Shown in pieces: positions 24,059 through 36,379 of a stretch of 64,000 bases of DNA. The stretch comes from Viscum album (lineage: Eukaryota; Streptophyta; Magnoliopsida; Santalales; Viscaceae), in NCBI GenBank assembly GCA_963277665.1, contig OY728153.1, forward strand, positions 276,742,250 through 276,806,249, written 5' to 3'. The notes under the pieces were generated by a model. The model searched no databases, was not told the origin of the DNA, and saw only the letters and a list, made by a program, of their open reading frames with translations. Made by a program: the position numbers and the translations under genes. Position 1 is the stretch's first letter. The number at the start of each line of letters is the position of its first letter.

Positions 24059-27000
24059 TATAACACAATGATATTTTAATATATTTTCTCTTTAATAATT
24101 TTTATGTGTTCAATATATTTTGATACACATGAAATCTATCTCTAGTAAATAATTATTTATTAAAATTCATAACAAAAAAATTTATTAGGTACTTAAATGA
24201 ATGTAATAAAATAATTGGCATTGTAAAAGTGGAATAATTAAGTTAACGAAATAACATTAATCGTTAAAAAACTCTTTTGAACTATTTTTTAAATTATACA
24301 TTTTATATACTTAACACCTTGGGTAATTATATAAAAAAATTATTTATAAATTGATTTAATGAAACTAATTATTTAATATCTATAATTTTTTCTTCAAAAG
24401 ATAATTTATATTTTTCAGAGTATTAAACTAAATCAATATTATTTTTAATACCAGTATAAAACTAAATTATCCATAATAAACTGATTATCTATTTGATATA
24501 AATGATGGAAAAGTAATTTGAATGTAAAAATAAATATTGTTTTATTTAGAAAACCATTCTTTATACGCATAATGTATTTTATCAAAACAATTTAAATTGA
24601 TCAATATTTCTAAATTATTTAAATGAAACATGTATATAATAAATTAATAAAATAAATTAACAATAATATAATGGTTTTTACTTGTAATATAGTAAAAATA
24701 AAGATATTTTTATGATCAAAGATGCATTTTTTTTATAAAAATGGATTTAAGAATTTTGTGCGATGATATTATAATTAAATTATACCAGATTTATAAATTG
24801 AATATGATAAAATAGAATAAATATTTTAATATATCTTATTTCATTTTTTATATGGTCAATTTCATTTTTGGTCATAAAAATAAGTTACCATGGTGTAAAG
24901 TTACGTTATCATAGTAAGGGTTAAAATGTGTTAAAATAGGATTAGACTAACAGATAAGGCCTCTAATAATAAAAAAAATCTTATCTTTATCTAATTTATT
25001 GAGTGTATTTAGACCTACTTTCACATTATCTTTATAATTTTCTTTATTTTGTGCCAATTTTATATGAATGTGACATTAATATTTTAATGTTAATGGTATT
25101 TATAAGGGTTCCACTACCATCACTTATAAAAGATATCCTCCTCCCTTCACTTATCTACACGCACTAAGTACTTTATCACATAAAATATCTACAAAAATCA
25201 CTTAAATATTATCCTTACCATATATTATAGGTCTAAGGCTCACAAAAAGTGCAATCCTAGAAGGCTTAAGGTGTAAGGCTAAGGAAGATATCAAAAGAGG
25301 AGGTATAGCTCTTAACCAAATTAATTTATATTCATTTAATCATATAAATGATTGAAATATATTATAACTATCCTAATGTAAACAAATCAGTAAATTTTTT
25401 TGACTAAATTTTATTATATTTAGGTAACAACTATTTTATACCTCTTTCCCATTCAATGTAAAATACAAAGTTACTCATGGTATGTGGGAAATATCACCTT
25501 CATAAAGTGATGTATTTTTTCACCACCTCAAATGGATGAATATATATACGGATTTAATGAAAATTTATTATATAATTATGATTCATAAATGATACAATAT
25601 AATTTTAATTCCATTATTTCTATCCATTAAAAATGGAAACATTACCCATGCATATGTGATGACTACCATCTCAATGAAGTGATGTAATTAAATAAAACCC
25701 TTATATGGATGGTATTTAAAGTGTTTATAATGTATAAATATTATAGTTATGATATGATTGTGTTTTTTAATATGATTAAATATTTTTAAAAATCTATGTA
25801 ATGGAATATCGATTCCAAAAAATTCATGGAAGACAAAACAGTTGACACCTAAATAATTATTTTAAAGATGAATGTTTAATAAATAGTTGACTAGTTGTTA
25901 TAAGGAAATGAAGTATTGTTATATAATTATGAAATTTAATATGTTATAGTTTGATAATAAATATAAATTTATTAAACATGATATTAAATTTCTTAAAAAT
26001 CGAGTTGAGGCATGTGGTAAGGGATTATCTTATTATATATCTTTTAATAAAAATTCTTTATGTTTCGATTTTCATTTTAGGAAATTGTATGTTATGTTAG
26101 TTCTAAAACCCATATATTTTGTAATATTATCATCAATTCTTGGGATTTCATGTATTCATTACATTACCTGTTTCATTGCATCGGAAAAATACTAAAATAA
26201 TTATTCTATTTAAAGCCCACTTTATTTCTCATTTTTTGGTTAGAAATATTTTTCTTTCATATACATGTTCGTAGTATATATTTAGGAAATTTATTATATT
26301 ATTTTCAATGATTATTAAAGGTATTTCATTATATTACATTCTTTATGAAATATTAAAAAAATATTCTTTTTTTTGAACAGGTAATTTTTTTCATTTTTTA
26401 CAAAAGCTTGAAAATAATATTTTTTAACCATTTACAAAATTAAAATATTTCCCTCCATTATATTATTTCTTCATTGTGAATCTTACATCATAACTTTATA
26501 TGGTATTAAAAAGAAAAAAAAATATTTGATATTTCTCGATGAATATTTAATTTTTAAATGTTTTAAAAGTAAATTGGTATTTCATCTTGTTTTTTAAAGT
26601 ATATTTCTAATGATATTATAAAAAAATCATCTATGAACACATATATTAAGAACTATTATGCTTCATTGGGTACATGGAATTATAAAAACATCCAATTTAT
26701 TTTTCTATATTGTTTCTGATTATGATGTTTTAATGATGTTTCATGAAGCATTTTTCTTTCCAAATTGTTAATTAATATATGGTGAAATGATAAATATTTT
26801 TGTTGTCCCGTGTCATACATATGTATGGTTTTTCATTATGTGTTATATTGGTTAATTATAGAGGTTCAATGACCCTGGTAATGTTTTGTATATTATTTTA
26901 TTAAAGGTTACAATGGTAGTGATTGAAATCCCATGATGGCATACTAGAATTTAGATAAATCCCAAGAGGGAACATGATCTATTATACCAATACTAAGAGG

Positions 27001-27660
27001 GAATATAGGAGGTTATCCCAAACCTAAGAAGTTACAATGGTGTTTATATGATGCCTAATTTAAGATGAATTTCTTGGGGGTAGACATAACCTAGGATTTT
27101 AATGATTTAGTGTATTGTAAAAACATATGTCTTATTCTTATGATATTCCCTCACGGCCCATGATTGACTATTCATGATTTCAAACTCTTTTGAATATTGT
27201 ATTTCATATGAAATATCCTTATTAAATGATGGGTTTCTTATTGTTTATGAATTATTGGGTATGATATCGTAAGTTATGATCTTGTTCTCAAACCCTTAAG
27301 ATTATATTATGTTCAATTATGAGGATATCTATATATCTCCCTTCTTTACTCTTAATAAGTATTTAAACACACCATTTTTTATGTTTCCATTTCCCTGGGT
27401 TATTAAGAAAGAATTTAAGAAGAAAATGTTTAATAATACCACAATTTTATAAATAATATTTGGGAGATATTAAATATCTTTCGGTATATGATTTGATTAG
27501 GAATCTAGTCTTGAATTGAATTAATCCCTTACAGTTCTTGATAATGTGTTATTAAGATATGAATTGAATATTCATCTAAAATTATGAAATTTTTTTGTAT
27601 GTGATTATTGATTCAGATCTATTATATTCAAATTCATGATTATTTATTTTTAGATATCAA
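24059..27660 (+). repeat. 5' LTR of element B
   Basis: Aligns in order with 31255-31783 plus 42755-45913. Shared landmarks are the start block, the TATA box, the 'ctaccatct-aatgaagtgatgtaattaaa' type block (25660-25700 against 43940-43970), and the 'gagggaacat' blocks near 26960 against 45190. Divergence is high. The right end (about 27660) is estimated from the length of the partner, and no clean primer site remains. No genes are supported. Confidence 0.7.
25125..25132 (+). promoter_or_regulatory. TATA box in the 5' LTR of B
   Basis: TATAAAAG about 1.07 kb from the LTR start, followed by a C-rich leader (cctcctcccttcact). It is kept at 43379-43386 in the partner LTR. Confidence 0.6.
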
Positions 27661-27852
27661 GTTATGGAGAATGAGAAGATATGACATAAGAAAAACATCA
27701 ATTATAAAATTTAATATATGATTAACCTAGATAGATATAGGTTGACAAGAAGGATTCATAATTTATGACATATTAGGATTGATTTTCATTATCATATGTT
27801 TTCTTAATATGATTAATGTTTATTGATATTCATATTATCTCTTTTGGTGTAG

Positions 27853-28070
27853 GAAAATGATGATAAACAGAATCAAATAGAAAGAAGTTATAATATTATA
27901 CATTCATGAACTGTAATTTTTTTAGATGAATTTAAACAATATTTAATAATTGAATAATTTTATAAGAGTATCACATAACCACTTCAATTTTTATATAATG
28001 ATTTATTATAGAAAAATAAAAATGGTATGATGATTTCATTGTAAATCTATAACTCTACTAAAATAGAAGA
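27853..28070 (+). pseudogene. Possible gag start remnant of element B
   Basis: An ATG at 27853 follows a 'ttggtgtaggaaa' context like that before gag in related elements, but the frame closes after a few codons and no Gag domain is readable. Only about 200 bases separate it from protease-like sequence, so nearly all of gag is deleted. Confidence 0.3.
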
Positions 28071-28094
28071 TTATTAGAATTTTCATCCTGAAAA

Positions 28095-29680
28095 TATTGT
28101 TATTCTATATCTAGTTGATTTTGATTTGATTTTGGGATTGAAATTTCTCTTTATATATATATATATATATATATTACATATTCATGTTTGGGAAAGAGAA
28201 TTGAACATTTATATTTTGAAACAACCTATGATCATCTATAAATATGCGGACGAACATGATATTTAAATTGAAATTACCTCCATTATATGGGTCATATTTC
28301 CTATTCATGATTTACATTTATCTCAAATGGTTAGAGCGAGCCTTGACCTTGAATATATGCCTATTGTTTGGTAATATTTTGATATATTGTTTGATGAGTT
28401 TTATAATCTTCCTTAAAATTGCGATGTTGGGTTTCAATAGAGATCATACATCGTGTCGTGCCTGTTTTAAATTATTCTTATATAATGACCCCAATTGACT
28501 TGTAGGAATTGAAGAATAAACTCCATAAGAATGTTGAAAATGGATTCATATGACTTAGTCTTTCCCCATGGGGTGTAAATATTATTTTTTTCAAAAAGGA
28601 ATGCATTTAAATTTGTCATTATATTGATTACCACAAAATTAACAAGATCACTATCAAGAACAAGTATCCTCTACTATGTACTGATGTCTAGTTTAATCAA
28701 CTATAGAGATTTAAATAATTTTTTAATATTGATCTTTGATCTGGATATCACTACTTATGTGTTAAAAGGGAAGATATAACCCATTAAACCCTCTGTATGA
28801 GTTATAAACATTTAAAATTTAAAGTGATTCCATTTGGACTTCCCAATTCCCTTTCCATATTAATGGATATAATGAATAGAGTCTTACAAATTATATTTAT
28901 TAGTCTAGTTTGTATTTATTGAAGATATTATAACATATTACAAGGTCAATTATTTTCTTAAAGATCACCATAGGATTGTAATAAATACATTTATAAAAGA
29001 GAATATGTTTTCCAAATTTATGATGTTTGAATTTTGGCTATATAAGTTATCATTTTTGGGTCATGTAGCTATAAATGAGGGTATATTGGTAAGTCCATTA
29101 AATATATATGTTATTAATAAATTTCCCATACCAACCAATTTTAATAAGAACCATAGATTTCATGTATTGTCTTGGAGGTACCAATGATTTGTTTTGGAAT
29201 TTTTCATGCCCATAAAATTGAAAAACAATTTTAACCTAGATGGGAGAAATTTTCATTTGGATAGATGAATGTGAATAATATTTCAATGAGTTGAAGAGAT
29301 GGTTGGTGAGTGAACCTATGATTAAACATTCATGTTGTAGATAAGATTTTGTAATATATAGAAATGCATAAAATAAGGGGCTAAGATGTGTTCTCATGAT
29401 GAATGAAATGGTTGTAGCATATGCATTACAAGAATTGAAGGTTCATGAAAAAAATTACCTAACTCATGTATTCAAGCTGAAAATAATAATTTTTTTTGAA
29501 AATTTGAAGTAATTGCGTCTATGGTTAATGGTGTTATAAAAAAGGATCATAAAATATTTAAGTATATATTCACTAAGAAATATTTAAATTTTAATCAAAG
29601 TATATTATTGAATTTGATTAATGATTATGTATTCTCAATGTATTATGACCAAAGGAATTTGAATAAGGTGGTTGGTTCTT
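28095..29680 (+). pseudogene. pol: Protease end, reverse transcriptase and RNase H of element B, decayed
   Basis: 'DFDLILGLKFL' near 28120-28150 fits the protease end (family EFDvILGMDWL). A spacer resembling 'FPDVFPdELPGLP' follows near 28380. RT starts near 28505 with 'ELKNKLHKNVENGFI' and 'SPWGV'. '[18 protein letters not shown]' lies near 28625-28680, then 'SGYHYLCVKREDI' and 'IPFGLPNSLSILMDIMNRV'. The YxDD site is unreadable. A palm/thumb segment 'LSFLGHVAINEG' lies near 29045-29080. RNase H is represented by 'DLRKLKFNQ'-like scraps and 'YIFTKKYLNFNQ' near 29560 (family YiFtQkeLNlRQ). Stops and frameshifts occur every few dozen codons. The vocabulary is chromovirus, unlike the Tat relic at 4.2-6.1 kb. 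Confidence 0.78.
28152..28174. repeat. (TA)n microsatellite
   Basis: An uninterrupted TA run of about 11 units inside the decayed protease of element B. Confidence 0.95.
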
Positions 29681-29689
29681 TTTGTTGGG

Positions 29690-31200
29690 AGGACTATAAC
29701 AGTTTTTACATGATTTGGATTGAAAGACATCCCATTCTTATATCTTTATCTAATATCATTCTCTATATGAAAAGAAAATGTGATAAATACTACCTTTATG
29801 AGATGACTACTCAACTATTTATACATGTAAAGATAAAGGAGGTGTACAACGAATATGTGAATCTATAAAACAAGGTATGGAATGTTACAGAGTTCAATCA
29901 TGAACATGGAAGAATAATAGGATTTAAGATCCAGATATGTATCCCTTCAATTCTAAAATTGAAGAAGGATCTATTAGTTAAAGAATATAGCTAAACATTC
30001 TCTATCTATCATTGAAGTACACAAATTTATTAAGTTCTAAAAGTTCAATTTTGGTAGGAAAACATGAAAAGGGATATTTTGGAGTATGTATATCAATGTG
30101 TGGTATGTTATAATGTTAAATATTAATGTCTTAATTTTAAAGGGATAATGAAAAAATTACCTATACGTGTATGGAAATGAAAAATATTACCATATATTTA
30201 TTTTTAGGAATCGCCAAGACATTTAAAATACATAATTCCATTTGGGGTGTAGATTATTTTATTATGTATTTAGTACATTTTATAGTAAATAGAGAATATT
30301 TATCACTTGATCAACCTTACATGATACAAATTAAATATCTGGTATGGTTTCATTTAGTACCACTCTAAATTATATCTGATTGAGATTCATTGTTTCCCTT
30401 GTTGTTTTAGAGAATCCTTCATGAAAAATTTAATATGGATCATAGATTTACCACTTCATGTCATCCTTAGATAGATCGTTAATATGATAGGAACATTTAA
30501 ACCCTAAACGATATACTAAGATCTTTCTCTCTAAATTTTAATGGAGATTGAAACACCTTTCCCTACTCAAATTTTCTAATAACAATATTATTCACCAAGT
30601 CATTTAGACGGATCCTTATAAAGACCACTACTGAAAAAGATGACATATTGGGTCGAATTTTGATAATGAAAACTATTAGGTCCTGATCTAGTAATGTAAA
30701 TAACAACGAATGTTAGAGACAACAAAATATTAGAGTATCTTAGAGTTGACAGAAAAGTTATGTTGACAATCAGTAGAAAGATTTGTAGCTTGTTGTTGGT
30801 GACAAGTTATTTCTAGGAATATCTTCTTGGAATAATGTTATTATATTTTGAATTAATGAGAAGTCGAGCCATATATATATATATATATCCAAATGAGATT
30901 CTTGATCAAATTAGAATAATAGCTTATCACATCCTTCAACCCTCTCTCACATTCATGATGTGTCTTGCATATCAGTTTTAAAGAAGTTCTTACCTGATTC
31001 TTCATATGATCTTAACATAGAGGCAATATAATTAGAGTAATATTTAATATGAGTAATAACTTATAGAAATTCTGGATCAATGAGATAAAGTATTCCAGAA
31101 AAAGATCACTAAACATATAAATGTATTTTTGTGAAACCGTAAATTTGAGGAAGATAAATGGTAGCCTATGGATATAATATAGAAAAAGTATCCTCATCTA
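29690..31200 (+). pseudogene. int: Integrase and chromodomain of element B, decayed
   Basis: The zinc-domain entry is 'NMKRDILEYVYQCVVC' near 30060-30110. The core start is 'WKWKNITIYLFLGI' near 30160 (family WKWenIsMDFisGLP), with the first catalytic Asp gone. 'IHNSIWGVDYF' and 'REYLSLDQ' follow (30230-30320). 'ISDWDSLF' covers the second Asp near 30370, with surrounding stops. 'TTSCHP' then a scrap of DGQ.E lies near 30450-30490. The chromodomain is recognisable near 31040-31195: 'ILDQ', 'DKVFQKKITKHINVF', 'RKFEEDKW', 'KKYPHLI', with three stops. There is no functional product. Confidence 0.75.
30871..30888. repeat. (AT)n microsatellite
   Basis: Nine AT units inside the integrase remnant of element B. 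Confidence 0.95.
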
Positions 31201-31243
31201 ATTCAAACATAATAATGGAATTTTTATGGATAAATTATTTTAT

Positions 31244-31254
31244 GGGTGGTAGAA
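31244..31254 (+). promoter_or_regulatory. Polypurine tract of element B
   Basis: GGGTGGTAGAA directly before the TGTAACACCCC start of the 3' LTR. Confidence 0.7.
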
Positions 31255-31783
31255 TGTAACACCCCATGACATTACAATATTTTCTCTTCAATAAATTTCA
31301 TATGGTCACTATATTGTGATATATGGAATATCAAACATAATTGGATAATGATTTAAGAAAATATATGTTTAAACTAATTATTATATATTTAAATGAAAGA
31401 GATAAAATAATTAAATTTTTTAAAAGGTTCAAATACACTTACGAAAATACCATTAATTTTTTAGAAATGGTTTTTAACTATTCTATTGAATTATGTTTTT
31501 TTGTTATATTTAACAAATTTGAGGAATAAAATAAAAAAAAAGATACAAAAAATTTTACTGAATAATTAATAAAATAAAATATTTCTTTCCGTGATATTCT
31601 CAAATAATGACTAGGAACATTAATATAATAATTCTTTTTTAATAGAAATTTTTATTTAAAATCATTTATTTACTAATATATATTTTTTTGAAAGATAATA
31701 TATCTTATTCTATGTATTAATCATATGAATAGTATAGATTATAGTTTTATAAAATGTAATGATAATTGAAACATTTATTATCT
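31255..31783 (+). repeat. 3' LTR of element B, first piece
   Basis: Starts TGTAACACCCC and runs to the target site of element F. It matches the first part of the 5' LTR (24059-24510). In that partner the unbroken site reads 'gattatctatttgat', showing where F went in. Confidence 0.82.
31779..31783. repeat. Target-site duplication of element F, left copy
   Basis: TATCT, identical to 42750-42754. Confidence 0.9.
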
Positions 31784-32614
31784 TGTAAAGTCCCAGAATT
31801 TTCCATCTATTTTATTTTTTTATATGGAAATATTACGAGTCCGCAAAATTTGACGGCGCATGATTCTGAGGCCCGGAGTGTCCGGAATGAATTTATGAAC
31901 TTTTTTTAGGTACGTTTAGTAAATGCGTGAGTGGAGTTTTGTAACTTTTGAACCAGTTCTCAGAATTGAAATCTGAGGACACAGTTGAACTCGCAACGCT
32001 GATATTATCTTAAGGAGACCTTCACCTCGACCACAGCAGGTCGAGGGTGGGAGTTAGTTTTTCAGATTTTCATGGTCGAGTTAAAAGGAAAATAATAAAA
32101 CTAAAACAATAAATTTTATTTTTATTTGAAACCTCCTTTTTGAATCTTGGTGGTGGGGACCACCCAAACCTCTCTTTTAATGGGAGAAAACTATTGGCTT
32201 TGCCCCAATTTGATGAGCCAGCTTTAATTGTTTAATTAATAATCTTTATTTATTAATTTGGCTCCTCACCTTTCATGAGTTTGGGGGAAATCATTAGCAA
32301 ATGAAAGGTTTGTAGAAATATCCTCAAAAAGAAGAACCTCTCCAATGGAGAACATTCTCTAGATCGAGAAAGTGGAACCGACCTTGGGGTGAGTTGCGGG
32401 AACAATGGGAGTTGGCATAATCATCACCATCATCTTCCTCATCACAACACCTCCAACAGATGACCGAGGTAGGGGTCTATTTATGCTGTTCTTCATGGTT
32501 TTATGTTGAAACTTTCTCCTCAAAGTTGCATGCTATTAGTCCAATGGAAAGGGTGAAGAACAAACAAACATGGCCTGATACCACTGCATCTTTAATGTTG
32601 ACGTGTTCTTTACG

Positions 32615-33060
32615 GGCCACAATGACGACGGTGGAACAACCGCGCCGCTGAAGGAGACCGCAGCCTGTCAGCCGCGACGTTGGAAACGAGCGGCCAACAC
32701 CTGGCCGACTACGTAGAACCGGGGCAGTGCGTCCACGTCGCCAGTTGTGAACAAGGCCGCGGCCTATCGGCCGCAGTGGTGGGAGGTCAATGACTGAAAT
32801 GCAGGTTGGCCGCATGGAGGTAGTGTGGCGCATGTTTGCACCGCCAGATGAGTAGGAGTCCATGACTCATTGGCCACAATAGATATGGGTGGTGGCTGGC
32901 TGAATGGAGATGTGGCGGCACACGTTCGCGCCGCTGGAGCTGGAGACTATGGCTGTAGGGCCGCGGCGGAGGATTAAGGGAGGCCAACATCCGGCCAGCC
33001 GCGGTGGTGCAGCAGCACACGTCTGCACCGCTGCAAGCAGGGTCGACTGTTTTGGCCGAC
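32615..33060 (+). repeat. GC-rich tandem array of about 100-bp units in the 5' LTR of F
   Basis: A core like 'gcgcgtccgcgccgctgga' recurs near 32625, 32724, 32826, 32912 and 33010, each followed by a 'gag.c..ggc' segment. The units are degenerate (perhaps 60-70% alike). The same array lies in the 3' LTR at about 40512-40960. Confidence 0.7.
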
Positions 33061-33789
33061 CTTGTAATGTTGTGTGGGACACCTCTGGAGGGTCCCACGT
33101 TCAAGCTTGCGGCACCACATGGTGCAGCTTAGTTGGCCTAAACCAAATGGCCAATGGGCCATTCAGGTGACCTAGGGGGAGTGCCTCCCCTCCCGGGTAG
33201 CGACTAGGGCGGACCCCACCACAAGGGGCCACCCCGACCACGGGATACACCTTAGGCCATGCCCAGTGGGTCTCACCCAGCGCATTCGAGGCCTGACTAT
33301 GGCCCAGTCGGTTGGGCCTGCCGCGGCCCAGACTAACTGGGACAGACCCGGACCGGGTCGGGTCAGCCCAGGCTAGGTCAGACTGGACCTGGGTCCATCT
33401 AAACCTAGATATGCCATTTTGGACATATCTTGAGAGCCAGGATTCCATTTGACGAACCGACTATGGTTCCATAATCCTTGGATTGAGATGGTCCTTTTAG
33501 TATACTCCCCTTGAGTTTTGGATAAATTTGGAGTACGGTCGGGTTGGATCGGACCCGAATCCAACCAGGCCCTTAGGACTAAAAGGCTAGTAACTTACAG
33601 AACGGGTGTTTGATTGACTTGTCATCTATTTCATTGGGTACCTTATGATGTGAAGGACCTCAATGATACTTCTTCATGGGACTTCATTGAAGTTTAAGTA
33701 TCGACCGATGGCTTGAGTGGTAGTACCTCCCGGAATAAAGCACCCTTAGTGTGGAAACCCAGTGGCTGGCTGTACATGAAGAATCATCA

Positions 33790-33972
33790 GATCCTGTATG
33801 GGTCAACACTCGGCGATCCTGTGTAGGTCAGTGGATATCGATCATGTGTGGGTCTGCGCTCAGCGATCCTGTGTGGGTTAGCACATACCGATCCTATGTG
33901 GGCCATCTCCATATCCTGTGTGGGTCATCTTCAGATCTTGTGTGGGTCATCTTCGATCATGTGTGGGTCAAC
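33790..33972 (+). repeat. 25-bp minisatellite in the 5' LTR of F
   Basis: Units starting GATCCTGTGTGGGTCAGC begin at 33790, 33815, 33840, 33865 and 33890, exactly 25 bp apart. They are followed by about three shorter units of 21-22 bp (GTGTGGGTCATCTTC). Confidence 0.92.
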
Positions 33973-34064
33973 AACAGAGCATCTCAAAAAAGTAAGATGA
34001 TCTTGCTGACAACCAAATATTTATAATTTCGTACTTATGTTATACCTGGTGTGAGATGAATCTT

Positions 34065-34230
34065 TACCCTTGTGGAACACTTTTTTGTGGTGATACTTCT
34101 GTGGTAGTCTTTTTTGTGGAGTTACCTATGTGATACTTACCTTCATGGTAATACCTGTGTTGTATTCTTCTAGGTGGATTTACCTTTGTGGTGTTACCTT
34201 CTTGGTATTCTTTCCTTTGTGGAATAGTTT
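34065..34230 (+). repeat. Short-period degenerate repeat in the 5' LTR of F
   Basis: Variants of 'ttTGTGGTGTTACCTTcaTGGTA' recur every 14-18 bases. The same kind of array is at about 41945-42110 in the 3' LTR. Confidence 0.7.
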
Positions 34231-34873
34231 TGCATTTCCTAAAGAGTTGGGCCTTGTTTTCCTCATGATTGTGATGTGTATACTTGAAAACATAGGCATA
34301 TTTATGAGCATATACCTAAGTAGGGTTGACTTTTGTTTTCGTGCTTTGGGGTTTATCCATCATGGATTCTGAGAGACCTTAGGGGGTCTTGGGGTCCCTA
34401 TTGAGTATCTTTATACTAACCCCTTCATGGTTTCCGGTCGCACCATGCTATTTCTTGTACAGACGACGGACAACACTGAGTGAGGTTGAGGGTACAAGGC
34501 TGGAGGCTGCTCGGAGGTGGACATTAGATGATACAATCTGCATGGATGACCATTTGAGAAATGTACCAACCCTCTAGGTAGGGTCCTTGGAGGGTTTTCA
34601 GAAGAGATATTGTTTTTTCAGTTATACTTGTACTTTCTAGTTGGTCTTGTATTCTTGCACCTTTATTTACTGTACAGACTCTTTCTACTATATAGTTTAC
34701 TTTGTGCTCGTATCTTGCTGTGGGCTTGGTTGTGTGAGTTTACAGGTTATAAAGGAAGTGCCTTCCCGGTTTTAGGTATATACCTTTCCAGTGCTATTCC
34801 CCAGCCCCTGGCCTATGGAAGGCAGGCTTGGGGTAGTCACGGCACGGGCCCCGAGGGACAGGTTGTGAAAAAT

Positions 34874-34884
34874 TAGTATCAGAG
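34874..34884 (+). promoter_or_regulatory. Primer-binding site (tRNA-iMet) of element F, one mismatch
   Basis: TAGTATCAGAG follows the 5' LTR end by two bases. It has one change (G to A) from the TGGTATCAGAG shared by C, D and E. Confidence 0.85.
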
Positions 34885-35149
34885 GAGTTGGTTTTACCGA
34901 ATAACTTTGACTCTGATATTTTAATCGAAAATAATGTTAAGTGTTATGAGTGTGGTTATTAGTTTTGGGAATCCATTATTGGTCCGGCGACTGACATATC
35001 CATACACCAGGACCATGAATTCTGATTTCTGACTCAGTGCACAAAAACACTGATTGTGAGTGTGTTTTTGAAAAGTTTTCATTGTGATCAGATTGAGTCA
35101 TATCGCCAGGTATTATTTATTGACCATAGAGCACCTGTTCATTTTCAGG

Positions 35150-36110
35150 ATGCCACCATGCAGACAGACAACCAGGGTTCCAGGTAGAGTACATGAAGAT
35201 AGCCCACCGAGCGATGAGGCTTCAGTGTAGGGCCCCCTTACGGTAGTTGTACCATTGTTTGTTATACCAGCAGCACCACTACCCATTTAGAATCCGATGC
35301 CACCATCCCCAACAGCAGATGGTGCACGCCGCTTGAGCATGTTGCACGAGTTTCAGCACTAGAAGCTGCCACGGTTCCCAGGTGAGACGGATCCACAGGT
35401 AGCTAAGTACGGGCTGGAGGCCTTGGTTAGTGTTTTTCGACAGGTAGGGACACGAGCTGATCTCATGGTGATCCTAGACGCCAATCTCTTTAAGGTAGTA
35501 GCAGGCAGATTGTGGGGCTTGATGCTCCAGGTTCATGATGAGGTCACTCTCATCTAGACGGACTTCAAGATCCTTTTTAGGGTATTTTTCGCCCTAGTGA
35601 ACTTAAGCTCAGTGCGTATATAGGAGCTTCTCCACTTGAAGAAGGGGAATCATTACAATGGCTCAGTATTCAGCGAGGTTCACCGACCTCTCATGCTTCT
35701 CTACTGTCATGGTGCGGGACCCTTTCTTCAGGGCCCATACTATCACCTAGAAGCTCAGACAAGAGATTAGAGCCTCGATGATTTCTCTATCATCTTGACC
35801 TAGGTGGGGTTGTTAGAGAGAGCACTCTTAGTGGAGAGTTTCCATGACGAGTAGTCTCCGGCAGCGAGACCCACCACCAAACTTCATGTAGTGGAGTCAT
35901 CTGCAACTGGTACCAGATAGATGATGCAGAGGTCCAAGAGGGAAAAACCTATAGGTGGATGACTACAGGATAATGATTGGTTGTGCAAGGATCTGGAGAC
36001 ATAGCAGGACAGGAAAAGAGCAGGCAGTGTTACTCATTCGGTGGGTAGGGTCACATGGCTCATTACTGCTCGACCCGCCGTACAGAAAACTAGAAGACAG
36101 ACAAAGGACC
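35150..36110 (+). pseudogene. gag: gag of element F, broken
   Basis: The start is ATG at 35150 (MPPCRQTTRVPGRV), about 265 bases after the primer site, a short basic start as in plant chromovirus Gag. A stop follows after 23 codons. The capsid region continues in the same general frame, with stops, through 'KLPRFPGETDPQVAKYGLEAL' style sequence near 35370-35430. The nucleocapsid knuckle is at 36028-36069 and reads CYSFGG, a stop, then GHMAHYC. Of CX2CX4HX4C only the second Cys is lost (to Phe), plus the inserted stop. No intact Gag can be made. Confidence 0.85.
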
Positions 36111-36379
36111 GCCTGGGTAAAGGCAAAGATTCAATCAAGGTGGTCAGCAGGTAGGTGGTATATGTGGTAGAGGATCTGGCCGTACAGTAGGAGTGGGGTG
36201 GCAATTCGAGGTTCTACCGCCACCACCTCTAGGTGGTCCATCTTGACCACATGGAGTAACTGGAAAGGAACGAGCTCAGCTCCAGGAAGATGAGGCTTAT
36301 GAACACATTGCTTTGGATGATTACTCACTAGTGCTACCAGTTTGAGAATACTCTTATGACCACATGGCTATAGAGCTCA

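Larger units (their letters stand above)
31784..34871 (+). repeat. 5' LTR of element F
   Basis: Starts TGTAAAGTCCCAG and aligns throughout with 39680-42749. Its composition changes along its length: AT-rich to about 32600, GC-rich at 32600-33600, then repeat-rich. No convincing TATA box was found. The open frames on both strands in the GC-rich core (such as 32501-32863 and 33101-33448) are not preserved in the partner LTR and are not called genes. Confidence 0.93.
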
